DNA of 32,026 nucleotides from a bacterium (GTDB taxonomy: Bacteria; Chloroflexota; Dormibacteria; Aeolococcales; Aeolococcaceae), in the NCBI GenBank assembly GCA_021803465.1, contig JAJZLL010000041.1, positions 58,204 to 90,229 on the forward strand, read 5' to 3'. Below are positions 24,588-31,934 of the stretch, in pieces; within the stretch, counting starts at the first letter, position 1; each line of letters begins with the position of its first letter. The notes under the pieces were generated by a model, which worked only from the letters and a program-made list of their open reading frames with translations, was not told the DNA's origin and made no database searches. The position numbers were made by a program, and so were the translations under genes.

Positions 24588-24707
24588 CGTTGCTCCTCCT
24601 GGCACGGACGGCTCCGCACCCGGGATGTGATCCACCCCACATCCAATACGTCACTTCAGCATAGCAAAATGGTGGAGTTGTGCTTCCTGCCGGGAGCAGC
24701 ATCACCC

Positions 24708-25616
24708 TCACTCCGGGACAGTGCAGACAGCAATGATGTGCGTGCCACTGTCCACATTGCCTGCACTGCGGCACGCTGCATCCTCATACTCCTGCAGCAG
24801 TGGGGCAGTGCCAGGTGTCAGGAGCTCATCAATGGATGTGCGTGGACCATGGCGGTGGTAGGTGTGGGGATCATGGGTGGAAAGCTCCTCACTGGCAGTG
24901 AGCATGTTCGACGCCTGCATGTGCACTGGCGTGCAGCCGTGCGCAGCAAGGAGTGCGCGGAGCCGCTCCGCAGTGTACATGCGGCACGAATGGTGCGCTG
25001 CATCGACAATGGGAATGTCGCCTGTGGCAAGAATGGAGGAGAACTGGTCCCGGAACTCGGGTGAGCGGAGCTGCATGAGTATTCCTGGAAGATAGACCCT
25101 GAGTGCTCCGAAGAGAGACATGACACTCACGATGAGCGTGCCACCTTGCCGTGTGACACGGATGAGCTCTTCGAGAGCTGTGTCCGCCTCATCGAAGACA
25201 TAGCTGAGGGGACCTCCTAGGGCTAGGGCTGCATCGAACGTGCCATTCGGAAACAGGCTGAGATCGCAGATGTCCATCTGGTGGCGGCCCCGCACTTTTC
25301 CTGGTCCATGGGAGCCGGGTGGCACATGCTCCTCGTTGAGGCGGAGCTGCTCCTGTGAGATGTCCGTGACGGTGACATCGACTCCGTGGCTGAGCAGTAC
25401 CCTGGTGAAGCGGCCTGGACCTGCTCCCGCTTCAAGTACATGGGAGCCTGGGACAAGGTGCTCACGGAGGAGTGTGGCGTGCTGCCGGAAGCTTGTGCGT
25501 CCAGCTGGGGAATCCTCCAGGCGCATCCACTCCTGCTCGCCATACGTGTCAAAGTACTGCCTGGACCATTCCTGTGGTGTCCAGGTGTAGGGGCGGGACC
25601 GGTGATGCCTTGGCAT
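24708..25616 (-). CDS. Class I SAM-dependent methyltransferase
   Basis: A cytoplasmic methyltransferase of about 302 residues with unknown substrate. Motif I is VLEAGAGPGRF at 60-70, motif II acid in VTVTDISQEQL, then DICDLSLFPNGTFDAALALG and LEELIRVTRQGGTLIVSVMS as motifs IV-V. The last 120 residues form a variable substrate region. I chose the ATG at 25616 (MPRHHRSRPY) because a TAGACT ends 7 nt upstream, the leaderless pattern; the 17-residue upstream extension would overlap that promoter. It is divergent from the membrane protein at 25771 and in the same orientation as the kyn cluster, 120 bp upstream of it. Confidence 0.82.
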   Translation of the reverse strand: MPRHHRSRPYTWTPQEWSRQYFDTYGEQEWMRLEDSPAGRTSFRQHATLLREHLVPGSHVLEAGAGPGRFTRVLLSHGVDVTVTDISQEQLRLNEEHVPPGSHGPGKVRGRHQMDICDLSLFPNGTFDAALALGGPLSYVFDEADTALEELIRVTRQGGTLIVSVMSLFGALRVYLPGILMQLRSPEFRDQFSSILATGDIPIVDAAHHSCRMYTAERLRALLAAHGCTPVHMQASNMLTASEELSTHDPHTYHRHGPRTSIDELLTPGTAPLLQEYEDAACRSAGNVDSGTHIIAVCTVPE

Positions 25617-25623
25617 ATGTACG

Positions 25624-25629
25624 AGTCTA
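25624..25629 (-). promoter_or_regulatory. Candidate -10 element of the 25616 methyltransferase (leaderless type)
   Basis: On the minus strand TAGACT ends 7 nt before the ATG. There is no Shine-Dalgarno between them and no -35 at usual spacing. Confidence 0.42.
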
Positions 25630-25717
25630 TCGTGGAGTGGAGGTTGCGCACGGTGACGATTCGACAACAGAGGGTTTCCTCTCCTTGCCCTTCAGGGAAA
25701 TGCCGTGTAGGGTAGTG

Positions 25718-25747
25718 GTCAGGGAGTCCTTGCATGAACTCCCTGGC
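25718..25747. promoter_or_regulatory. Inverted repeat CAGGGAGT-N10-ACTCCCTG in a divergent intergenic region
   Basis: Perfect 8-bp arms at 25720-25727 and 25738-25745, extended to 10 with one G-T pair. It lies between the divergent methyltransferase and membrane protein genes, 25 bp before the latter's start. An operator or a leader hairpin are both possible. Confidence 0.4.
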
Positions 25748-25770
25748 AGTGTCCCCTGGAGTTGATGTGT

Positions 25771-26616
25771 ATGGAGTTCGACGTGTCCCATCAGGACACG
25801 GTTGACGGTAGCGGTGTGCGCGTTCCGTTGATTGTGGGTGGTCTGGGAGCGGTCATGGCTGGAGTCTGGTTTTTGGCTCTTGCTGTCGCTTCCGTGGCAC
25901 TTCCCGGCACTGGCATGACGGGATATGCTGCGTTTGCCATTGTCATGCAGTGGATTCTCCCCCCCATCACAGCACTGGTGCTGCGGAAGATGCGGATGTG
26001 GCGCGTTTTGGATGGTACAGAAGCGCTCATTGTGGGCGCTGTGCTTGTGGCTGTCACAGGATGCGCTGCCACAGCGCCTGGAGTGATGCAGCTTGCGCTG
26101 CGGCTTCCGCTCGGAGTTGCCATCCTGGGCCTGCTGCTTGGAGGGTCGGGTTTCATGCTCTGGAGTCCAGTTGTCCAGGCTGGGGAGCGTGGAGAAAGCG
26201 CCCGCTGGATGGGGAAGGTTGTGGCTCTCGTGCTTGCTGGTCTCCCGGGGACCTTTGTGGGCTTCCTGTACTTTGTGCTTCCCCATGCGATTTCGCAGTT
26301 TCCCTTTCCCGCCATTGCGTCTGCGCTCAGGCTGCAGGATCAGGAGCGGGCAGGAGCCCTTCTCGCGTTTGGCGGAAAGGGTGCGATCTTTCTCGCATTT
26401 TCCATCATGTTCCTCCAGTGGTCACGGACAAACGCTGTTGTCATGGAACACCGTGACATGCCAGGCGATGACACGGATGATGGAATGGGAGGCAGTGGAC
26501 CAGATCCTGCACGCCCTCCGGACGCCACGCTTCCTGCTGTGCTCATTGTTGTGACACGCAAGGAAGCGACAGCAGGAAGCGTGGGAAGAGAAGATGTGGA
26601 GATCCACCTGGAGTAG
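25771..26616 (+). CDS. Polytopic membrane protein of unknown function
   Basis: No family is recognised. The protein has 281 residues with about six hydrophobic segments, roughly at 18-44, 52-71, 84-104, 110-130, 147-170 and 197-216, and a soluble C-terminal tail rich in Asp, Gly and Pro (GDDTDDGMGGSGPDP). There are no transporter signature motifs. The start is the ATG at 25771, with GGAG 9 nt upstream; a second ATG at 25765 is too close to that site. The Nudix gene follows after 2 bp, so the pair is co-transcribed. Confidence 0.72.
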   Translation: MEFDVSHQDTVDGSGVRVPLIVGGLGAVMAGVWFLALAVASVALPGTGMTGYAAFAIVMQWILPPITALVLRKMRMWRVLDGTEALIVGAVLVAVTGCAATAPGVMQLALRLPLGVAILGLLLGGSGFMLWSPVVQAGERGESARWMGKVVALVLAGLPGTFVGFLYFVLPHAISQFPFPAIASALRLQDQERAGALLAFGGKGAIFLAFSIMFLQWSRTNAVVMEHRDMPGDDTDDGMGGSGPDPARPPDATLPAVLIVVTRKEATAGSVGREDVEIHLE

Positions 26617-26618
26617 TC

Positions 26619-27086
26619 ATGGCAACTGAATACACATCCCCCCGTGTCCGAGTTGCTGCATGCATAGTGCGGGATGGATCCGATGTGCTGCTTGTCCAGC
26701 ATGAGAAGGATGGCAGGGCGTACTGGCTCTTTCCCGGAGGGGGAGTGGATGCGGGTGAGCATCTTCGGGATGCAGCAGTCCGCGAGGTGCAGGAGGAGGT
26801 GGCGCTGTCAGTGAAGATTGGCGGACTGCTCTTTGTGGCGGAAACCATTGCGCCCACAGGACGTCATGTCATCCATGTGACTTTTCTTGCGGAGCTGCTC
26901 TCAGCGAATGATGAACCTGCAACCGGTGGGGATGACCGCGTGAAAGCAGCATCCTGGCATGCCATTCAGGAACTTGGGGATCTGATGTTTCTCCCCCATG
27001 TCGGAGGGGTGCTCGCTTCAGGGTGGAACGGCACGGAGTTCTCCGTGCCGTCGTTCATTCCCTGTCACTGGAAGGAGCTCTCCTAG
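26619..27086 (+). CDS. Nudix hydrolase with one altered motif residue
   Basis: Hydrolyses nucleoside diphosphates linked to another group; the substrate is not predictable. The protein has 155 residues. The Nudix box G-x5-E-x7-REUxEExGU begins at Gly41, with Glu47 and REVQEEVAL at 55-63, so the metal-binding glutamates are present but the Gly near the end is Ala62. It follows the membrane protein by 2 bp. Near the 3' end, codons for NGTEFSVP encode a perfect 10-11 bp inverted repeat (27028-27051). It is convergent with the bactofilin gene, 9 bp away. Confidence 0.87.
   Translation: MATEYTSPRVRVAACIVRDGSDVLLVQHEKDGRAYWLFPGGGVDAGEHLRDAAVREVQEEVALSVKIGGLLFVAETIAPTGRHVIHVTFLAELLSANDEPATGGDDRVKAASWHAIQELGDLMFLPHVGGVLASGWNGTEFSVPSFIPCHWKELS
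27028..27051. repeat. Strong inverted repeat inside the 3' end of the Nudix gene
   Basis: ACGGCACGGAG and CTCCGTGCCGT are exact reverse complements separated by TT, giving a 10-bp GC-rich stem with a four-base loop. Only scattered Ts follow. As a terminator it would cut the mRNA 33 bp before the stop codon, so that role is doubtful. Confidence 0.55.
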
Positions 27087-27095
27087 AAGAGCTGG

Positions 27096-27530
27096 CTATT
27101 CCTCTGTCGACTTTGGCCAGGAGGATCCCATGGTGATGGAGCCGTTCACAGTGGCGCCGTCATCGATCTGAAGCTTCGCGACGCGCACATCTCCTGTAAG
27201 GTTGCCTGAGCCGTTCACAATGAGCTTTCCTTTGGCTGTGACATTGCCGTGGACAGTGCCCTGGACAGTGACATCCTTTCCTTCCACTGTTGCTGTGACG
27301 TTCGCAGTGCGGGAGATCTCGACATTTCCTGTCGCCTGAAGCTCGCCTTCAACTGTTCCATGCACTTCGAGACTTCCTTCAATGGTGAGCTTGCCTGCGA
27401 GGACATCACGTGCACCTAGCACGACATGGTTCGCAGTGGAGCCTGATGCAGGTGTGCCAATTGCCTCGGTCACTGAGGTTTCCGGTGTGGTGGTTTCCTG
27501 CTCTTGGCGGGTACGTGTCGCTGTTGCCAT
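27096..27530 (-). CDS. Bactofilin (polymer-forming cytoskeletal protein)
   Basis: Forms non-nucleotide-dependent filaments that scaffold cell-shape or wall enzymes. The protein has 144 residues: a Thr/Glu-rich flexible N-terminus to about residue 35, then the DUF583 right-handed beta-helix with repeated short strands and glycine turns (LTIEGSLEVHGTVEGELQ, NVTATVEGKDVTVQGTVHG, KLIVNGSGNLTGDVRV). The start at 27530 follows AGAGGAG in the leader. A longer reading from 27584 is unlikely, since its ATG overlaps the TACAAT promoter-like hexamer. It is divergent from the 27693 methyltransferase. Confidence 0.88.
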   Translation of the reverse strand: MATATRTRQEQETTTPETSVTEAIGTPASGSTANHVVLGARDVLAGKLTIEGSLEVHGTVEGELQATGNVEISRTANVTATVEGKDVTVQGTVHGNVTAKGKLIVNGSGNLTGDVRVAKLQIDDGATVNGSITMGSSWPKSTEE

Positions 27531-27582
27531 GGTGTGCTCCTCTACTCCTGTGCTCCCCGATGCGTGCAAAGCATGTTTTTCC

Positions 27583-27588
27583 ATTGTA
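27583..27588 (-). promoter_or_regulatory. Candidate -10 element of the bactofilin gene
   Basis: TACAAT on the minus strand, 52 nt before the chosen ATG. The leader contains a Shine-Dalgarno. No convincing -35. Confidence 0.35.
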
Positions 27589-27671
27589 GCGTGTTGGAAT
27601 TTGTGTTGTATGACAGCTTTTCTCGGGAGGAGCGGGAAGCACCCGGACATGCCGGAACAGAGGCAGTACCG

Positions 27672-27677
27672 TACACT
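27672..27677 (+). promoter_or_regulatory. Candidate -10 element of the 27693 methyltransferase
   Basis: TACACT ends 15 nt before the ATG. The same hexamer is used at glmS and spoVS. GAGGAG at 27681-27686 is the likely ribosome binding site, giving a very short leader. Confidence 0.35.
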
Positions 27678-27692
27678 GGTGAGGAGTACCGC

Positions 27693-28532
27693 ATGAGCAC
27701 ACCCCAGTCAACCCGCTACCGGCTTCTCGTCGCAGATTTCTTCGATGCGATGTCCTCGCTCTACGATTCGTGGGCACACGGAGCGAACGCGAAGGAGGCA
27801 GCGCGCCTTGCAGAGGAAGCGAGGGTTGGAACGGGAGAGCGGGTTCTTGACATTGGCTGTGGAACGGGAACCGCAACACGGATGATGGCAGAGGCCACTG
27901 GAGTTCCCGGTGCAGTTGTTGGGATTGATGTCGTGCCAGCGATGCTCGCATGCGCCAGGGAAGCTGACAGCAGTGGAACCGTGTACGCCAGGATGGCAGC
28001 CGAGTCCCTCGCGTTCGCGGACTCCTCGATCGATGTCATCACGTATGGCCAGACCCTGCCATACCTCTTTGAGCCGAAGGAGAGCCTGCACGAGGCGTAC
28101 CGGGTGCTGGCCAATGGCGGACGCTGCATTGTCTCCTGCAGGCAGCGGAGCCTGTCGACTCCTGCGCAGGAACTCTTCTTCGCACTTCTCCGGGAGGAGG
28201 AGCAGCGCCATCCCGCCATTCCCCCAAGGCTCTCCGCTGACCGAGCAGCGCTTGGAGAGCCACGTGTGCTCACAACGATTCTCAGGGAAGCGGGCTTCCG
28301 CCAGATCTCAACGTCCCACCTTGTGACAGGAATCACTGCCACGGGTGCAGAGGAGTGGTGCTCGATCATGGAATGGCTTGGTCCGTACCCGCACCTCATG
28401 CTGTCGGGCATGGGAAAGGTGCGGCGGCAGGAGCTGTACGGCCGACTTGACAGAAGGATGGAGGAGCTTGGAGACGGTGCGTACACGTTCCATCTCGGGT
28501 TCACGTTTGCAACAGCCCACAAAACTGGCTGA
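27693..28532 (+). CDS. UbiE/MenG-like SAM methyltransferase
   Basis: A class I methyltransferase of 279 residues. DAMSSLYDSWAHG near the N-terminus and motif I VLDIGCGTGTAT at 51-62 resemble the Methyltransf_11/UbiE group; VVGIDVVPAML is motif II, followed by ITYGQTLPYLFEPKESLHEA. The substrate is unknown. The start is the ATG at 27693, preceded by GAGGAG; the open frame extends further upstream only as an artefact overlapping the bactofilin gene. The F420-type oxidoreductase follows after 17 bp, so the two may act in one pathway. Confidence 0.82.
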   Translation: MSTPQSTRYRLLVADFFDAMSSLYDSWAHGANAKEAARLAEEARVGTGERVLDIGCGTGTATRMMAEATGVPGAVVGIDVVPAMLACAREADSSGTVYARMAAESLAFADSSIDVITYGQTLPYLFEPKESLHEAYRVLANGGRCIVSCRQRSLSTPAQELFFALLREEEQRHPAIPPRLSADRAALGEPRVLTTILREAGFRQISTSHLVTGITATGAEEWCSIMEWLGPYPHLMLSGMGKVRRQELYGRLDRRMEELGDGAYTFHLGFTFATAHKTG

Positions 28533-28549
28533 CACATGAGGATGTTCCA

Positions 28550-29584
28550 ATGACACGAAATGCTTCCCCACTGCTTCTCGATCTTCCTGTCGGTCCGCTG
28601 GGAGCGGACATGGATGCGGTAACCGCAGCGGACAGGGGAGACATTGCTGGAATCTGGAGCACGGAGGTGGGGCATGACCCGTTCCTTGCGCTAGTTCCCG
28701 TGGCGCAGCAGACTGAACGTCTCGTGCTTGGCACTGCCATTGCAGTGACCTTTCCCAGGAGTCCCATGGTCCATGCGCAGACAGCATGGGACCTTCATCG
28801 GGTGAGCCGTGGCAGGTTCATCCTTGGACTTGGCGCACAGGTGCGTGCACACAATGAGCGCAGGTACAGCGTTGCAGGGGACCACCCTGTCGAGCGGATG
28901 CAGGATGCGATACGTGCCATACGGGCGATCTGGAGCTGCTGGCAGGAAGGCGGAAAACTCTCCTATGAGGGACAGTACTACCATCACACCCTCATGACTC
29001 CATTTTTCAACCCAGGGCCGCTGGATCTACCCAACCCCTTCCCGAAGATCTACCTTGCTGCCGTGTCGGAACGCATGCTCGATCTTGCTGCGCGCGAGGT
29101 GGAGGGCATCCATCTGCATCCCCTCCACACGAGAGGATATCTTGCTGACATCGTGCATGCACGTTGCGCGGAAGGCCGAGCCGAGCGGACAGTTGCCGGA
29201 GACATCGAACTCTCTGCAAGCGTGATGATTGCAGCAGGGTCCACTGATGAGGAGATTGCTTCCCTCAGGGAGCAGTTCCGAGGGCAGATAGCTTTCTATG
29301 CCTCGACGCCCGCATACAGGCATGTTGTGGAACATGCGGGGTACGGTGCCATCTGTGACGACCTCCACCGCATGTCCGTCCGTGGGGAGTGGGATACGAT
29401 GCCATCCCTCATACCCGATGCGCTGCTCGATGACGTTGTCATTGCAGGCAGATGGAAGGACATTCCCGCACTGCTCAATGACCGGTACCATGGCCTCGTG
29501 GACAGGGTCACACCGTATATCGCGGCGGATGTTCCGGGCTGGCTTGCAGTCGCACGGGAGCTTGGCTCAATGGGTCAGAAATAG
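28550..29584 (+). CDS. LLM-class (luciferase-like) F420-dependent oxidoreductase
   Basis: Predicted TIM-barrel oxidoreductase of 344 residues using F420 or FMN. Family features are the AADRGDIAGIWSTEVGHDPF segment, LGTAIAVTFPRSPMVHAQTA, and SRGRFILGLGAQVRAHNERR, with PKIYLAAVSERMLDLAA in the second half. It resembles the group known as the MSMEG_2256 type among probable F420-dependent enzymes, from memory. F420 rather than FMN is an inference that depends on the host making F420. It starts 17 bp after the methyltransferase and converges with the recombinase, 10 bp away. Confidence 0.85.
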   Translation: MTRNASPLLLDLPVGPLGADMDAVTAADRGDIAGIWSTEVGHDPFLALVPVAQQTERLVLGTAIAVTFPRSPMVHAQTAWDLHRVSRGRFILGLGAQVRAHNERRYSVAGDHPVERMQDAIRAIRAIWSCWQEGGKLSYEGQYYHHTLMTPFFNPGPLDLPNPFPKIYLAAVSERMLDLAAREVEGIHLHPLHTRGYLADIVHARCAEGRAERTVAGDIELSASVMIAAGSTDEEIASLREQFRGQIAFYASTPAYRHVVEHAGYGAICDDLHRMSVRGEWDTMPSLIPDALLDDVVIAGRWKDIPALLNDRYHGLVDRVTPYIAADVPGWLAVARELGSMGQK

Positions 29585-29594
29585 CAGCATCCGC

Positions 29595-30623
29595 CTACTT
29601 CTGGTTGTGGTCCACTTCATCGAGGTACTCCTCGAGCTGTGTGTACGCAGCCCGTTTCCTGCGGTCCGTGATCTCCGTGTAAACCTTGAGAGTCTCGAGT
29701 GTCGCATGTCCAAGGACTTCCTGCACGAGCCTGACATCGCCGCCAGTCGCCTCAAGCAGCGTAGTGGCAGTGGTGTGCCGTGCAGCATGGGGACTTGTGA
29801 GGTGGTCAAACAGGGCAGCACGCTCAGGTGTCGTGCCCATGCGCTGTTTGAGTGCCCGGAGCGCATGCCGTGCACCATCTGGGGTGAGACGGTTGTCCTG
29901 GGCTGCGTGATGGTGTTCCGTTCCGTTCCGTGACACGTTGATGAACAGGGCGGGACTCCTGTCCTGGCCACGGAGAAGGAGATACTCGTTCACTGCTTCA
30001 AGGGCCTCTTTGGTGCAGAAGACTGTCCTGTACTTTCCCCCCTTGCCAAGCACGCGGAATCCCTCCTCGCGGACATCCTGCCGGTTGACCTGGCACGCCT
30101 CGCTTATCCTGCATCCCGTGGAGAAGAGGAAGTGCAGAAGTGCTCGATCCCGCTCATCACGGAGTGTCCCACGGGGAAGCGCATGGAGCAGCTGAGGCAC
30201 GAGCTCAGTGGGAACGGGGTGGGGGTCGCCGGAGACGTAGCGCGGAATGGTCACCTGCCTGCTCATCTCATGGGTGGTCCATTCCTCGTCATGGGAATAG
30301 CTGAGGTACTGGCGCAGTGCAACAAGCGCATGCGCACGGCTCCGTGGATGGGGAATGAGCCGTGCGAGCTCAAGCTGGTACTGGTGGAGGAGACTGCGGT
30401 CAATTGTTGGGGCAATGGGCGCCGTGATGTCTCTGTACTGGGAGACGAATCCCACAAACTTTGCGAGCTCTGAACGGTATGACCGCACTGTCGTGCTGGG
30501 CCGGTTCTTCTCTATCGCGAGCCAGGCGAGGAACTGCTCGATGTCAGGCGGAAGTGGATCCCCAGGATGGGGTACTGCTCCTGCCCAGGGGACTGCAGAA
30601 GAACGGTTTTGAGATCGTGCCAT
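29595..30623 (-). CDS. xerC: Tyrosine recombinase, XerC/XerD-like
   Basis: Site-specific recombinase, probably for chromosome dimer resolution, although an integrase role cannot be excluded. The protein has 342 residues: N-terminal SAM-like core-binding domain at about 25-115 (IEQFLAWLAIEKNRPSTTVR), then the catalytic domain. All catalytic residues are visible: Arg172 in STGCRISEA, Lys in GKGGKYRTV (194 or 197), His279 and Arg282 in SPHAARHTTAT, His306 in VLGHATLETLKVY and the nucleophile Tyr315. A charged insertion near 233-246 (NGTEHHHAAQDN) is unusual. The start at 30623 has TATACT 8 nt upstream. No neighbouring phage genes or att repeats were seen, which favours a housekeeping role. Confidence 0.88.
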   Translation of the reverse strand: MARSQNRSSAVPWAGAVPHPGDPLPPDIEQFLAWLAIEKNRPSTTVRSYRSELAKFVGFVSQYRDITAPIAPTIDRSLLHQYQLELARLIPHPRSRAHALVALRQYLSYSHDEEWTTHEMSRQVTIPRYVSGDPHPVPTELVPQLLHALPRGTLRDERDRALLHFLFSTGCRISEACQVNRQDVREEGFRVLGKGGKYRTVFCTKEALEAVNEYLLLRGQDRSPALFINVSRNGTEHHHAAQDNRLTPDGARHALRALKQRMGTTPERAALFDHLTSPHAARHTTATTLLEATGGDVRLVQEVLGHATLETLKVYTEITDRRKRAAYTQLEEYLDEVDHNQK

Positions 30624-30631
30624 GTGGTTCG

Positions 30632-30637
30632 AGTATA
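30632..30637 (-). promoter_or_regulatory. Candidate -10 element of the recombinase gene (leaderless type)
   Basis: TATACT on the minus strand ends 8 nt before the ATG at 30623. No Shine-Dalgarno is present. It is close to the bacterial consensus but without a -35. Confidence 0.45.
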
Positions 30638-30730
30638 TGCGTGGGTCCAGATTCTGCATAGCGCTCCAGGAACGCCACAAGTCATGGGAATGGTCGCACA
30701 GCCATGGTTCACGTCCACGAAAGGATGTGC

Positions 30731-30742
30731 GGGGGGGGGGGG
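30731..30742. repeat. Run of 12 G (12 C on the transcribed strand)
   Basis: A homopolymer of twelve, starting 11 bp beyond the stop of the zinc-ribbon gene and about 95 bp upstream of the recombinase promoter. It is the only such run in the window. It could be hypermutable or a sequencing error. Confidence 0.8.
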
Positions 30743-30753
30743 CTTTGCCACAC

Positions 30754-31782
30754 CTACAGTTTCACGACATGGGTCAGCACTGCTGCAACAGCCAGGAGGA
30801 TGAGGACCACAATGACAGCCACGAGCATGACTTTCGCATCGGACATCTGTGATGACCGGACAGGCACCGTTTCCGCCTTCCCCATGGGGTCAGGCTCATG
30901 GAACTCCTCACTCGTGGAGAACGGTTCACTCTCAGGCTTCGCGAGTGGTGGTGGGCTGTCACTGAGGGCCGGGTGGGTGAGCACATACTCCCGTTCACTG
31001 CTCGTACCCTCATTCCAGGAGCCCTCATCTTCATTTTCCGTAGCGGGAAAGCCTGGAGGAAGAGGCGGATCCCCTGAAGGAGGTTCAGATTCATCCTCCT
31101 GTTTGGCATCCGCATCACCCTGGACTGCAGGTTCCTCCTGCCCACTCCCCTGATCTGGCGCTGCAGTGGAGGTTTCAGTGACAGTGCCAGGCTCGACTTC
31201 AGGCTCTTCAGGAGAAGCTCCATCCTCCGCTTCTCCCCGCACACTCCAGGTGGAGGAGGGACTCTTGGGAGTGGTGGTGTCTTCAGCAGAGGCAGGAGGG
31301 GAGGACTCGTCAGTGGGAGCGAACAGCTCATCATCATTTTCTGTCTCTGGGGCAAGGAGCATGGAATCCGGGTCATCCCCATCTCCTGGATCTGGCTCTT
31401 CTGGCGAGTCAGCACCAGCTGGTGGAGTCTGCTCGTCCGAGATGGATTCTTCCTCCTCTGAGGGTGGCGCTTCCTTCGCAGTGGGATCTGCCGCATCCTG
31501 GACAACGATGGGAGCATCCGCTGCTGCATCAGCAGTGTTGACAGAGGCTTCCTCCTCCTGCATTTCCTTTTCGACCTGGACTTCATCCGCGTCCGGAGCA
31601 GAATCCTGGTCTGGTGGCAGTGCAGCAGAGCCATCCTCCATGGAGGGCGGCGCATCGGCAGCTGGGTGCGCAGCAAGCTGGGAAGGAACTTCAAAGAGGT
31701 TCGCACCGCATTTCGAGCATGTCGTGCCAAGAAGCGGAGCTGGCGTGCTGCACACTGGACAGATCGAGAGTCGCGTGTTCAT
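30754..31782 (-). CDS. Acidic zinc-ribbon protein with a C-terminal membrane anchor
   Basis: A protein of 342 residues without a recognised family beyond its ends. The N-terminus has two CxxC pairs (CPVC at 8-11 and CSKC at 22-25), a zinc ribbon of the type seen in many zinc-ribbon regulators. About 270 residues of very acidic, Glu/Asp/Pro/Ser/Ala-rich low-complexity sequence follow, and a single hydrophobic helix lies near the C-terminus (MLVAVIVVLILLAVAAVL) with a short tail, so it is a predicted tail-anchored protein with the zinc ribbon in the cytoplasm. The start at 31782 has TACCGT 7 nt upstream; an ATG 36 bp further up would lie before that promoter. Function unknown. Confidence 0.78.
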   Translation of the reverse strand: MNTRLSICPVCSTPAPLLGTTCSKCGANLFEVPSQLAAHPAADAPPSMEDGSAALPPDQDSAPDADEVQVEKEMQEEEASVNTADAAADAPIVVQDAADPTAKEAPPSEEEESISDEQTPPAGADSPEEPDPGDGDDPDSMLLAPETENDDELFAPTDESSPPASAEDTTTPKSPSSTWSVRGEAEDGASPEEPEVEPGTVTETSTAAPDQGSGQEEPAVQGDADAKQEDESEPPSGDPPLPPGFPATENEDEGSWNEGTSSEREYVLTHPALSDSPPPLAKPESEPFSTSEEFHEPDPMGKAETVPVRSSQMSDAKVMLVAVIVVLILLAVAAVLTHVVKL

Positions 31783-31789
31783 ATCTCTC

Positions 31790-31795
31790 ACGGTA
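31790..31795 (-). promoter_or_regulatory. Candidate -10 element of the zinc-ribbon gene (leaderless type)
   Basis: TACCGT on the minus strand ends 7 nt before the ATG. A second copy (ACGGTA on the plus strand at 31802-31807) lies 12 bp away as a direct repeat. Confidence 0.35.
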
Positions 31796-31934
31796 AATGT
31801 GACGGTATGTTCCATCATGCAGTCTTTTCCCGATCGCGGAGAGGATGTTACATGTCTGTCATACCTCTACGGGAAAGATGACGGCCCACAGCTACTGTAT
31901 GCAGTACGGGAATGCGGACAGCGGAGGTGGTTTC

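Noticed and set aside
27028..27051. Intrinsic terminator for the membrane protein-Nudix operon
   Set aside because: There is no T tract, and termination there would remove the stop codon of the Nudix gene.
29595..30623. Mobile element or prophage based on the tyrosine recombinase
   Set aside because: No att-like direct repeats, no tRNA and no phage or conjugation genes are nearby, and base composition resembles the surroundings.
30590..30670. Possible tRNA: GGTTCGAG near the start of the recombinase gene resembles a T-loop
   Set aside because: The flanking bases do not form a T stem or an acceptor stem, and the site lies across the recombinase start and its promoter.
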